From Chlorobium sp. (GTDB lineage: Bacteria; Bacteroidota; Chlorobiia; Chlorobiales; Chlorobiaceae): 64,000 nucleotides of DNA. Below are positions 1-8,904 of the stretch, piece by piece. Where the stretch lies: contig SZXW01000010.1 in assembly GCA_005862285.1 (NCBI GenBank), positions 682,001 to 746,000 of the forward strand, given 5' to 3'. Position 1 is the stretch's first letter; the number at the start of each line of letters is the position of its first letter. The notes beneath the pieces were generated by a model. It was not told where the DNA came from and made no database searches. It worked only from the letters and a program-made list of their open reading frames with translations. Both the position numbers and the translations under genes were made by a program.

Positions 1-2051
1 GCCTCGGCCAGACGCGCTGCAAATTTTGCCGGCTGCCATGCGATCACCCTCGGATCGTTGAGCCCTGCAGTTACAAGCGCTGCAGGATAAGGCACGTTGT
101 CGTCAATATTGATGTAGGGGTCCATCTCAATAAGCGCCATGCATTCGCCCCGGCTTTTAACGGTTCCGAATTCAGGTGCGTTTACCGGTCCGTTTGGTGT
201 CAGCTCTCCACGAAGAGGGTTCATCAGCCCGACCTGGGCGATCACCGCGCCAAACAGGTCCGGTCGTTCTGTCATTGCCCGCCCCACGAGAATTCCACCT
301 GCACTTGCACCGTTAATTGCAATTTTACCGCTGTGGGTATAGCCGTTTTCATCGAGATAAAGTGCGCAGCTGATAAGGTCTTTCCATGTGTTGGGCTTGT
401 TTCCTTTCATGCCGCCGGTGTGCCAGGCATCTCCAAGTTCACCGCCGCCCCTGACATGCGCGTATGCGAGGACACCGCCTTTGATGGTCCAGAGCAGCAT
501 TGCAGGGCTGAAATTAGGAGTCACCGCCTTGCCATAGGCACCGTAACCGTAAAGAAACGCCGGATTGCCGCCGTCTTTTTTCAATCCCGCTTTATAAATA
601 ACAGAGAGAGGCACCATGACATTGTCATGTGACGGCACCATAAGTTCTTCAACAACGAGGTCGCTGTATTCCGGATATTCAGCTGGAGATGAAAGCGTTT
701 CCTTGCGGAACTCGTTTTTTGCCGCATCATAGCGGTATCTCCGGAAATCGTTCGCCCAACCTGCAATAACGATCCAGATGTCAGGGAAGAGAAAGTTTTT
801 CGAAAAAAGCGTAATGGTTCCCGGCTTGAACGGTGGCTGGAGCTCAACGGCTGATCTGCTGCCGTACTCCTGACGGTAAAGTTTTGCTTTTACGCCGTTT
901 ATCGATTGAGTGTAATAAAGAGCGTCGCTGGTAAGGACAAACGATGTGAGCTTTGCCTGTGGATTTTCAGGGATGACCGTTTCTGCGTGAAGCAAATCCG
1001 GCCTGGCAAGCGCGGTTTTCATAACCTTGAAATGCGGCGCGTTTTTTGGGGTGTAAAAATAGATTTCACTGTTGTTCACCGCAAAATCATGGACTTCGTT
1101 CTCGGGGCGGAAAAGGGGTTTCCAGTTGATTTTAGTTCCGGTCAGTTCGGAAGCGGGCGCATAGTATACAGTCAGCCTCCGGTCGACATTCATGACATAT
1201 GCGAAAAGATAGCCGCATTTGACATTGTATTCGACGCCGGGAATATCTTCGCTCCGGATATTCAGTTGAGGGTCGGTAGATCTCGAGAAGATTTCACGGT
1301 CGGTTGACGGATCGGTGCCTGCGACATGCAGAAAGACTTTGCTGTCGCTCTGAGGGTTCTGACCCGGATTTACAACCGGCAGTAGACGGTTATAGAGAAA
1401 TGCATTTTCATCGGGCAGCCATGAAGGGCTGGCAAACCTGCAGCGGTCTATCTTTTCCGGATAGATTTTTTTTGAAGCGACATCTATGACCAGCAGGATA
1501 CTGTTTTCCGATCCGTTTGCCGAGATCGATATCACTACTTTTGCTCCTTTTTCTGAAGCCGATATGCCGGTAATGACATATTTTTTATCGCTGCCGCCGG
1601 AAAATGTAGCCGGGTCGAACAGCAGGGTTTCCTTGCCGCCGAACCCTTCACGGATGAAAAGTTTGCCGGTTTCATCATCTGGAGTTTCCTTCAGATAGAA
1701 ATACAGGTCATTGTCGGTGACAGAGAGGCTGTAAACCTTTGATGTTCTTCTTTTATCGAAATCCCTGATTTTTTCGAGCAGATCCTTCCGTCCGGGAATG
1801 TTGTCAAGAATGGAACGGGCATGATCAGTTTGTTCCTTCATCCATTGCTGGACTTTCGGATCATCGAGTTTTTCAAGAGGCTGGAATGGATCGGGAATTT
1901 TCAGGCCGTAATACTCATCGACAATCCTGTCTTCAGGAGGTGCGGACAGTTTCTGGTTCGCAGAGTTCTGATCTGCATGAAGAACATACGGAGAGAGAAG
2001 AAAAACTGCAATCGATATCGTAAAAAAAGCTTTTTTCAAAAACATAGTCAT
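1..2051 (-). CDS. Prolyl oligopeptidase family serine peptidase, C-terminus cut by window edge
   Basis: The minus strand reads open from ATG at 2051 (alternative ATG at 2045) to the window edge, about 683 codons with no stop. Residues 3-25 form a signal peptide (MFLKKAFFTIS..., ending VLHA-DQ), so the enzyme is probably periplasmic. A seven-bladed propeller domain should fill the first half. The catalytic domain shows the nucleophile elbow GASAGGILVG and the Asp loop AGLNDPRV; the catalytic His lies beyond the window. The family cleaves short proline-containing peptides after Pro. Family length is about 700 residues, so little is missing. No good Shine-Dalgarno is visible, so the choice between the two ATGs is open. 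It is co-oriented with the flavoprotein gene upstream but separated by 121 bases. Confidence 0.9.
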   Translation of the reverse strand, partial: MTMFLKKAFFTISIAVFLLSPYVLHADQNSANQKLSAPPEDRIVDEYYGLKIPDPFQPLEKLDDPKVQQWMKEQTDHARSILDNIPGRKDLLEKIRDFDKRRTSKVYSLSVTDNDLYFYLKETPDDETGKLFIREGFGGKETLLFDPATFSGGSDKKYVITGISASEKGAKVVISISANGSENSILLVIDVASKKIYPEKIDRCRFASPSWLPDENAFLYNRLLPVVNPGQNPQSDSKVFLHVAGTDPSTDREIFSRSTDPQLNIRSEDIPGVEYNVKCGYLFAYVMNVDRRLTVYYAPASELTGTKINWKPLFRPENEVHDFAVNNSEIYFYTPKNAPHFKVMKTALARPDLLHAETVIPENPQAKLTSFVLTSDALYYTQSINGVKAKLYRQEYGSRSAVELQPPFKPGTITLFSKNFLFPDIWIVIAGWANDFRRYRYDAAKNEFRKETLSSPAEYPEYSDLVVEELMVPSHDNVMVPLSVIYKAGLKKDGGNPAFLYGYGAYGKAVTPNFSPAMLLWTIKGGVLAYAHVRGGGELGDAWHTGGMKGNKPNTWKDLISCALYLDENGYTHSGKIAINGASAGGILVGRAMTERPDLFGAVIAQVGLMNPLRGELTPNGPVNAPEFGTVKSRGECMALIEMDPYINIDDNVPYPAALVTAGLNDPRVIAWQPAKFAARLAE

Positions 2052-2172
2052 AGGATGTACATGAGTAAATATTCAGTCCGGTCCGTTTTGCCAATATTCA
2101 GGCTTTTGTCTTTCTTGCCAACGGGTTTTCCATTACAAAGCCAATCGTGAGCCGGGAAAAAGTCATTCTCGT

Positions 2173-2754
2173 TCAGCAGCCATGCAGTTTTTTCAGCAGG
2201 AAAGCCATAGACTTTCCAAGATCCCGCATGTTTTCGAGCCCTTCATTGTCTTTTTCAACCTCATTGCCTTCCCTTCCTCCAAAACCGAGATTCCAGTATG
2301 TCGAACCGACCATGAACATGCAGGATATCTGGAAGAGGTGATTGATTGAATCGAAAGCATGTATGCCGCCGCCCCTGCGCAATGAAACTACAGCCGCTCC
2401 TGCCTTGTGGCGGAAAAGGTTGCCGTTTACCCGCGAGACAAAGCCCGATCTGTCAATCAGGGCTTTCAGTTCAGGAGTTATATCTGCGAAATAGGTCGGT
2501 GAAGCGAGGATCATGCCATCGGCTTCGAGCATTTTATTGAATATCGCGTTGAAGTTGTCGTTTTTTGTTGAACACTGCCTGTCCTTCAGTTCAACACAGC
2601 GGTAGCAGGAGAGACAGCCTCTTATCATCGTGCCTCCGACCTGAACGATCTCTGTTTCTATACCTTCCGATTCCAGGGTTTCTGCTGCAAGCTTGATAAG
2701 TTTGCTGGTATTTCCTTCGCTGCGCGGGCTTCCATTGACGAGAAGTACTTTCAT
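2173..2754 (-). CDS. Iron-sulfur flavoprotein (NADPH-dependent FMN reductase/flavodoxin-like)
   Basis: This 193-residue protein begins MKVLLVNGSPRSEGNTSKL, the FMN-phosphate binding loop of the flavodoxin_2/FMN reductase fold. A compact cysteine cluster follows (C47-x2-C50-x2-C53-x7-C61), matching the CX2CX2CX4-7C motif that binds a 4Fe-4S cluster in iron-sulfur flavoproteins of the Isf type. ASPTYFADIT near residue 85 is the second flavin-contact loop. It probably moves electrons between ferredoxin-type donors and small acceptors in the cytoplasm; the substrate cannot be told from sequence. The gene stands alone. Confidence 0.82.
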   Translation of the reverse strand: MKVLLVNGSPRSEGNTSKLIKLAAETLESEGIETEIVQVGGTMIRGCLSCYRCVELKDRQCSTKNDNFNAIFNKMLEADGMILASPTYFADITPELKALIDRSGFVSRVNGNLFRHKAGAAVVSLRRGGGIHAFDSINHLFQISCMFMVGSTYWNLGFGGREGNEVEKDNEGLENMRDLGKSMAFLLKKLHGC

Positions 2755-2876
2755 AACGGGCTCTGGTGATGTGTTAGTTTCAGCTTTTACAAGTTTTTAC
2801 GCTATCTTGAACCTTTATGCGAACATACAGAATAGCCTTATCGAAGAAAAAAAGCAAACTGCAATAAAAAAGAAGG

Positions 2877-3926
2877 TCAGATGGATGTATTTCGCACAAT
2901 CGAGCGTATTTTTTCAAGGGAGGCCCGCATGTCTTCCGGCAGGGGAGCGGTAAATGTAAGCTGTTCCCTGGTCATGGGCTGATGAAATGAAAGGGTTTCG
3001 GCATGAAGGGCCTGACGGGGAAGGATTTCAAGCAGGTTTTTTACAAAATGCTCGCTTCTGCTGAACGGGAGAGACCGGATGACTGTTCCTCCATAGGTTT
3101 CATCGCCAAATATCGGATGGCCGATGTGCTGCATGTGAACCCGGATCTGATGGGTCCTGCCGGTATGGAGGGTGAGCGATACCACCGAAAACCATTGCAG
3201 ATCTTCGGTAACCATATAGTCCGTTACGGCAGTTTTGCCATCCTTGCCTTCGAAAGGAAAATTCGCCATGACTTTCCGGTCTTTTCTGGATCGTCTTATG
3301 TTGGTTTTAATGGTGCCGTCGGGCGGGTCGGGAACACCCCAGACAATAGCCTTGTAGGTTTTCTGCACCTGCCGTTCGGCGAACTGCCTTGCAAGCCGGT
3401 GCAGGGCAATGGTATTTTTTGCGATGATGATCAGACCGGAAGTGTTCTTGTCGAGGCGGTGGACGATGCCCGGACGGAGCTGGGATTTGTCGAGCTCTTC
3501 CGCATCTTTGCCGATATGGAAGAGGATCGCGTTGGCAAGCGTTCCGGTCCAGTTGCCGAAAGCCGGGTGGACAACCATGCCGGGTTTTTTGTTTATCACC
3601 ATCATGTCGCTGTCTTCGTACATGACATCGATATCGATCTCTTCGGGTGCGAGCTCAGGCGCAGGTGGCCGCAGGAAGGTCATCTCTATCACGTCGCATG
3701 ACTTGATGCGGTAGTTCGATCTGACCGTTTTTCCGTTAACCAGTATCCGTCCTTCTTCTATGGCCTCCTGAACTTTGTTGCGCGTTGCATTTTCAACCTG
3801 CCTTGTCAGATACTGATCGATGCGCATCGAGGATTGAACCTTGCTGACCTGTATGGTGAGCTTCTTCGGTTCAAGGACCGGTTCCTGCAGAACATCCGAT
3901 TGGTTTTTTAACGGCTGATTTTGCAT
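2877..3926 (-). CDS. rluD: RluD-type 23S rRNA pseudouridine synthase
   Basis: The 349-residue protein has an N-terminal S4 RNA-binding domain (SMRIDQYLTRQ onwards), then the RluA/RluD catalytic domain with the signature GIVHRLDKNTSGLIIIAKN, whose Asp is the catalytic nucleophile, and RTHQIRVHMQHIGHPI near the C-terminus. RluD modifies uridines of 23S rRNA helix 69; which sites this enzyme uses is inferred from family. The open frame extends upstream to 4031, but the extra 35 residues are not domain-like and overlap the divergent lpd gene, so ATG 3926 was chosen. The starts of rluD and lpd are about 100 bases apart and divergent, so their promoters share that gap. Confidence 0.88.
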   Translation of the reverse strand: MQNQPLKNQSDVLQEPVLEPKKLTIQVSKVQSSMRIDQYLTRQVENATRNKVQEAIEEGRILVNGKTVRSNYRIKSCDVIEMTFLRPPAPELAPEEIDIDVMYEDSDMMVINKKPGMVVHPAFGNWTGTLANAILFHIGKDAEELDKSQLRPGIVHRLDKNTSGLIIIAKNTIALHRLARQFAERQVQKTYKAIVWGVPDPPDGTIKTNIRRSRKDRKVMANFPFEGKDGKTAVTDYMVTEDLQWFSVVSLTLHTGRTHQIRVHMQHIGHPIFGDETYGGTVIRSLPFSRSEHFVKNLLEILPRQALHAETLSFHQPMTREQLTFTAPLPEDMRASLEKIRSIVRNTSI

Positions 3927-4030
3927 TTTGCGTAACCTGATTGCCGGGTAAGGCTGTTCGCAGGTTTGAATGGTCTCGATCAATCCTGCGCTTGATAGCC
4001 AGTAAGTATAGCAAAACCATATCATATTCA

Positions 4031-5449
4031 ATGCATTCCATGCAACAGTTGCCTGACGAAGTGAAACATATTGCCGTCGACCTTGCCGTTATCGGTTCCG
4101 GTCCGGGAGGATTCGAAGCGGCTTTCAGAGCTGCAAAAGCCGGTATGAAAGTCTGTCTTGTCGAAAAGGGCGCGCTTGGAGGCGTATGTGTTAACTGGGG
4201 CTGCATTCCTACGAAAGCGCTTCTCCGCAGCGCCGAAGTGTATGAGCTTTTCCACAGGGCATCTTCATTCGGCATTACCGCGAATTCTCCGGAAATCGAT
4301 CTTGCTGCAGTGGTAAAACGCAGCAGGACCGTTGTCCAGAAGCTTTCCAAAGGTACCGGATTCACTCTCGGAAGGTCGGGGGTCGAAGTTATACAGGGAG
4401 AAGCGTTGTTTGTTTCCCCGCACGATCTCGATGTTCTGCGTGACGGTGAATGTGTCGCAGCAGTGCAGGCGAAACATTTCATTATAGCTGCCGGGGGGCG
4501 TTTACGGCAGCTCCCAGGGCTCGAACCGGACGGAGAGCGGATCATAACCTCGAAGGAAGCTCTCGCGCTGAAAAGTGTTCCGGCTTCGATGATCGTTCTT
4601 GGAGGAGGTGCAATCGGTGTCGAAATGGCCTGGTTCTATACAAAAGCCGGATCTGCGGTTACTCTGGTGGAAATGATGCCGCGGCTTCTTCCGCTCGAGG
4701 ACGAAGAGATTTCAGCCGCACTGAAGCGGTCGTTCGAGAAAGCCGGAATAAACGTTGTTACCGGTGCGAAGCTCGGCAACGTTACGAAAGGGCCTGACGG
4801 AATTATTGCGGCATTAGCTGTTGAAGGAAGCGAGTCGCAGTCCGTCAGTGCAGATTGCCTGCTGGTGGCGGTGGGGGTTACGGGGAACTGTGACGGACTC
4901 GGGCTTGAACAGGCAGGTGTTGAAACCTCGAGAGGGTTTATCGTTACCGTTGGTGCATGCAGGACATCGGCGCCGCATATTTTTGCCATCGGAGATGTGC
5001 GCGGCGGTATGCTGCTGGCGCACAAGGCTTCTGCCGAGGCGGTTGTCGCCGTCGATACCATTAAAGGGAAAAATCCTGCACCGGTCGATGAAACAAAGAT
5101 TCCCCGATGTGTCTATGCCGAGCCGTCTGTTGCAAGCATCGGCCTGAGCGAAAAGCAGGCTTTGGACCAGGGCTACAGTGTCAGGATCGGACGTTCGATG
5201 TTCGCCTCTTCGGGCAAGGCCAATGCTTACGGTTCGCTCGACGGGTTTGTCAAGCTGGTTTTCAATGCAGCCGATGACCGTCTTCTCGGTGCACACCTTG
5301 TCGGGCATGGCGCTGTCGAGCTGATCGGTGAGCTTGCGCTTGCCCGCAGCCTTGAAGTCACATCCCGGCAGCTTGCTTCGGTGATCCACGCTCATCCGAC
5401 GCTCTCGGAAACCGTCAGGGAGGCAGCGGAAAATGCCATGGAACATTAG
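4031..5449 (+). CDS. lpdA: Dihydrolipoamide dehydrogenase (E3)
   Basis: The 472-residue flavoprotein disulfide reductase shows an FAD-binding GSGPGG (about 22-27), the redox-active disulfide GGVCVNWGCIPTK (C53/C58), the NAD-binding loop VLGGGAIGVEMAW, the second FAD motif FAIGDV and the C-terminal catalytic His-Glu pair in HAHPTLSETVRE. It reoxidises lipoyl groups of 2-oxoacid dehydrogenase or glycine cleavage complexes using NAD+. A longer frame starts at 3941, but the first 30 residues do not fit the family, so the ATG at 4031 (or 4040) is preferred. No E1/E2 gene is adjacent. Confidence 0.93.
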   Translation: MHSMQQLPDEVKHIAVDLAVIGSGPGGFEAAFRAAKAGMKVCLVEKGALGGVCVNWGCIPTKALLRSAEVYELFHRASSFGITANSPEIDLAAVVKRSRTVVQKLSKGTGFTLGRSGVEVIQGEALFVSPHDLDVLRDGECVAAVQAKHFIIAAGGRLRQLPGLEPDGERIITSKEALALKSVPASMIVLGGGAIGVEMAWFYTKAGSAVTLVEMMPRLLPLEDEEISAALKRSFEKAGINVVTGAKLGNVTKGPDGIIAALAVEGSESQSVSADCLLVAVGVTGNCDGLGLEQAGVETSRGFIVTVGACRTSAPHIFAIGDVRGGMLLAHKASAEAVVAVDTIKGKNPAPVDETKIPRCVYAEPSVASIGLSEKQALDQGYSVRIGRSMFASSGKANAYGSLDGFVKLVFNAADDRLLGAHLVGHGAVELIGELALARSLEVTSRQLASVIHAHPTLSETVREAAENAMEH

Positions 5450-5722
5450 CGAAGTCACTTTTCAGAAGCTTCTTTTCTGTCATTCGTTGTTTGCTGAAAG
5501 CAATGGTATTCCAGGAAAAAAATTGATTAATTTGTGCGGTGTTAATGATGTATAATGATCTTTTTTCTTTCCCGGACCGGTATTGTGAAAACATTTTCGT
5601 TTGTCTTGCCAAAAGCATAAATTCAATCTCTATTATTTAAAAGTTCTTATAAAAACAGTAAACCTTTTCCTGCCAAGGTTTTCGCGCTTTGCGGGGCGGA
5701 GGTGTCAACCAAACGATCAATT

Positions 5723-6916
5723 ATGAGTCAGACTGAAACAGTTGCAAAAAAGAGTGCTGCTAAAAAAACAGTTGCAAAAAAAACTGTTGCGGCAAAGGAA
5801 AAGGCTGATCAGGCAGTAATCGCAGCAGCACCTGAAGCAGTGAAACCAGCAAAGGCTTCGTCGAAAAAGAAGAGCGGTCAGGCTTTTCCGTTTACGGCAA
5901 TTGTAGGTCAGGAGGAGATGAAACTCAGTCTTATACTCAATATTATCGATCCGAGGGTCGGCGGTGTGCTTGTGATGGGCCACAGGGGTACCGGCAAAAG
6001 CACCACGGTGAGGGCGCTTGCCGAAGTGCTTCCTCTCATCGACAGAGTCGCCGGAGATACCTACAACCGTACCGTCGAACAATATATTGAAATGGAAGGC
6101 GGCAAGAAAGGTGGTATCAAAATCGATCCGGAATCGATCAAACTTGAGAAAATCCCTGTGCCGGTCGTCGATCTTCCACTTGGTGCTACTGAAGACCGGG
6201 TCTGCGGTACCATCGATATCGAACAGGCGCTCACCAGCGGCGTCAAGGCTTTCGAGCCCGGCCTCCTCGCACAGGCGAACCGCGGATTCCTATACATCGA
6301 CGAGGTCAACCTCCTCGACGACCACCTTGTTGACGTGCTTCTTGACGTTGCCGCCAGCGGCAAAAACGTGGTGGAACGCGAAGGTATCAGTATCCGTCAC
6401 CCGGCCCGTTTCGTGCTTGTCGGTTCCGGAAACCCGGAAGAAGGCGAGCTCCGTCCGCAGCTTCTCGACCGTTTCGGTCTCCATGCACGGATCGTTACCA
6501 TCCTCGATGTATCAAAAAGGGTCGAAATCGTCAAACGCCGCCGCGACTTCGACGAGGACCCGGATGCATTCATGAAGAAATACCACCGCGAACAGCTGAA
6601 GCTGCAGAAGAAGATCGAGCAGGCGAAAGCGATTTTGCCGGAAGTCACCATGGACGACAAGGTGCTGACCGATATCGCAAAGCTCTGCATGAACCTCGGC
6701 ATCGACGGCCACCGCGGCGAACTCACCATTACACGTACTGCTCATGCCCACGCCGCATTCATGGGTGACAAGGTTGTGACCATGAAACATGTAAAGGATA
6801 TCGCCGGCCTCTGCCTGCGTCACCGTCTGCGCAAGGATCCTCTCGAGACCCTTGATGCCGGCGAGAAAATTGAACGTGAACTTGCTAAAGTACTTGGAGA
6901 AGCGGAAGCAGTATAA
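5723..6916 (+). CDS. bchI: Magnesium chelatase subunit I (AAA+ ATPase)
   Basis: BchI is the AAA+ motor that, with BchD, drives ATP-dependent insertion of Mg2+ into protoporphyrin IX by BchH, the first committed step of bacteriochlorophyll synthesis. The 397-residue protein has Walker A GHRGTGKST (about 86-94), Walker B FLYIDEVNLLD and the sensor/arginine-finger region around RPQLLDRFGL. The first ~50 residues are an Ala/Lys/Val-rich low-complexity tail (repeats of AKK and TVAKK) ahead of the conserved FPFTAIVGQEE start. A GGAGG at 5698 overlaps an in-frame GTG at 5702, so ATG 5723 is the better start, although the spacing to that site is long. The stop overlaps the bchD start as TAATG, which implies translational coupling. 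Confidence 0.96.
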   Translation: MSQTETVAKKSAAKKTVAKKTVAAKEKADQAVIAAAPEAVKPAKASSKKKSGQAFPFTAIVGQEEMKLSLILNIIDPRVGGVLVMGHRGTGKSTTVRALAEVLPLIDRVAGDTYNRTVEQYIEMEGGKKGGIKIDPESIKLEKIPVPVVDLPLGATEDRVCGTIDIEQALTSGVKAFEPGLLAQANRGFLYIDEVNLLDDHLVDVLLDVAASGKNVVEREGISIRHPARFVLVGSGNPEEGELRPQLLDRFGLHARIVTILDVSKRVEIVKRRRDFDEDPDAFMKKYHREQLKLQKKIEQAKAILPEVTMDDKVLTDIAKLCMNLGIDGHRGELTITRTAHAHAAFMGDKVVTMKHVKDIAGLCLRHRLRKDPLETLDAGEKIERELAKVLGEAEAV

Positions 6917-8775
6917 TGATAGCTTTTACCGATATTGTTGGAATGGATCTGGCCAAGCAGGCGCTCATGCTGCTGGCCGTCGATCCCGAGCTTTGTGGTG
7001 TAGTGATCCCTTCGGCTGTGGGATCCGGCAAATCGACCCTGGCCAGGGCGTTTGCGGGTATCCTTCCTGAAAGCACACCGTTCGTGGAATTACCTCTCAA
7101 CGTTACTGAAGACCGTCTGATCGGCGGCGTCGATCTCGAAGCAACCCTTACCGCCGGAGTCCGTGTGGTACAGCACGGCGTGCTCACAAAGGCGCACGAA
7201 GGTGTGCTCTATGTCGATTCGCTCAGCCTTCTCGACAGCTCCGCTGTTTCGCATATCATGGATGCCATGTCGCGCGGCGAAGTGCTCGTCGAACGTGAAG
7301 GCCTCAGCGAGGTGCATCCCGCCAAGTTCATGCTTTTGGGCACGTACGATCCTACCGATGGTGAAGTGCGCATGGGCCTCCTTGACAGGATAGGGATGAT
7401 AGTGCCGTTTACCGCCCAGAACGATTTCAGGGCGCGCAAAAAGATTGTCGACACGGTACTGGGCAAGAGGGACTCTGAAGATACCGCAGACGAACTGAAG
7501 ATGCTTGGCGGGCTGATACAGGCTGCGAGGGAGCAGCTTCCCCATGTTTCCATCACGAAAGAACAGATGCAGGCGCTGGTCCAGACCGCTCTGAGCCTCG
7601 GGGTGGAAGGGAACCGTGCGGATATTTTCTGCATCCGTGCGGCACTTGCCAGTGCAGCCCTCGCGCAGCGCAGCGACGTCGAGGAAGAGGATATGAAACT
7701 TGCCATCAAGCTGGTGCTTATCCCGCGCGCCACCCGCATGCCGGAGCGCGAGGCCGAAGCCGACGAGATGCCTCCGCAGGAGGAGCCTCCTCCCGACGAG
7801 GAACCGGAAGCCGAGGACGAAAACTCGCAGGCAGATACTCCTGACGCCGAGGCGGAAGAGGAGCAGAAAGAAACTCCCGACATGATCGAGGAGCTCATGA
7901 TGGATGCCATCGAAATGGAGCTTCCCGACAATATTCTCAATATTTCGCTTGCCTCGAAGAAGAAAGCGAAGTCGGGAAGCCGGGGAGAGGCACTCAACAA
8001 CCGTCGCGGACGTTTTGTCAGGGCACAGCCCGGCGAGATGCGCAGCGGGAAAGTCGCGCTCATTCCGACACTGATTTCAGCAGCTCCCTGGCAGGAAAGC
8101 CGCAGGCAGGAAAGCCTCAGGAAGGGAATCAAGAAAAGAAACGCTCTGATCATTTCGAAAGACGACGTGAAGATCAAGCGGTTCCGTGACAAGTCAGGCA
8201 CCCTATTTATTTTCATGGTCGATGCGTCCGGTTCCATGGCCCTCAACCGTATGAGGCAGGCCAAGGGTGCCGTTGCGAGCCTTCTGCAGAATGCCTATGT
8301 GCACCGTGACCAGGTTGCCCTTATCTCGTTCCGCGGAAAGCAGGCTCAGGTTCTTCTGCCTCCGTCTCAGAGCGTCGACCGCGCCAAAAGGGAGCTTGAT
8401 GTGCTTCCGACCGGCGGCGGAACGCCACTTGCATCGGCCCTCTATCTTGGCTGGGAGACGGCAAAGCAGGCCCGCACAAAAGGCGTATCACAGATCATGT
8501 TCGTCCTGATAACCGATGGCCGCGGAAATATCGGTCTACAGGCGGCTTTCGATCCGAATGCGGAAAAAGCCCCGAAGGAACAGCTCGAACAGGAAATTGA
8601 AGCGCTTTCACGTTCCATCCAGGCCGACGGAGTAGCGGCCATTGTTATCGATACCCAGATGAACTACCTTTCAAGAGGTGAGGCACCGAAACTTGCACAG
8701 AATCTCGGCGGTCGTTATTTCTACCTGCCGAATGCAAAAGCGGACCAGATTGTCGATGCCGCTCTGAGCTTTTAA
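6916..8775 (+). CDS. bchD: Magnesium chelatase subunit D (AAA+ / VWA)
   Basis: The 619-residue protein has an N-terminal AAA+ module resembling BchI (loop SAVGSGKST at about 33-41), a linker at about 275-325 packed with Glu, Asp and Pro, and a C-terminal von Willebrand A domain with MIDAS motif DASGSM (about 436-441) and the TGGGTPLASAL loop. BchD forms the double-ring platform with BchI and bridges it through the VWA domain to BchH. Its start overlaps the bchI stop by one base. A strong hairpin follows the stop. Confidence 0.96.
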   Translation: MIAFTDIVGMDLAKQALMLLAVDPELCGVVIPSAVGSGKSTLARAFAGILPESTPFVELPLNVTEDRLIGGVDLEATLTAGVRVVQHGVLTKAHEGVLYVDSLSLLDSSAVSHIMDAMSRGEVLVEREGLSEVHPAKFMLLGTYDPTDGEVRMGLLDRIGMIVPFTAQNDFRARKKIVDTVLGKRDSEDTADELKMLGGLIQAAREQLPHVSITKEQMQALVQTALSLGVEGNRADIFCIRAALASAALAQRSDVEEEDMKLAIKLVLIPRATRMPEREAEADEMPPQEEPPPDEEPEAEDENSQADTPDAEAEEEQKETPDMIEELMMDAIEMELPDNILNISLASKKKAKSGSRGEALNNRRGRFVRAQPGEMRSGKVALIPTLISAAPWQESRRQESLRKGIKKRNALIISKDDVKIKRFRDKSGTLFIFMVDASGSMALNRMRQAKGAVASLLQNAYVHRDQVALISFRGKQAQVLLPPSQSVDRAKRELDVLPTGGGTPLASALYLGWETAKQARTKGVSQIMFVLITDGRGNIGLQAAFDPNAEKAPKEQLEQEIEALSRSIQADGVAAIVIDTQMNYLSRGEAPKLAQNLGGRYFYLPNAKADQIVDAALSF

Positions 8776-8786
8776 TTACACTAAAA

Positions 8787-8816
8787 GGCCTTTTCAGTAA
8801 TTTTACTGAAAAGGCC
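8787..8816. terminator. Perfect hairpin between bchD and bchH
   Basis: Fourteen-base arms GGCCTTTTCAGTAA / TTACTGAAAAGGCC flank a 2-base loop, 12 bases after the bchD stop. There is no T-run on the plus strand, so it may act as a processing or mRNA-stabilising stem that sets the ratio of BchID to BchH, or as a leaky terminator. Confidence 0.6.
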
Positions 8817-8904
8817 GCTTCGGAATTTTCAGCAGCTTTTATACATTAGAAGTACTGATAATTAAATAAGTTCAGTGTTTTTCTAATGCCATTATCATCA
8901 CATC

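Noticed and set aside
7209-8264. 351-codon open frame on the minus strand opposite bchD
   Set aside because: It is a shadow of the Glu/Asp/Pro-rich linker and AAA+ region of bchD: low-complexity serine-rich product, no domain and no RBS.
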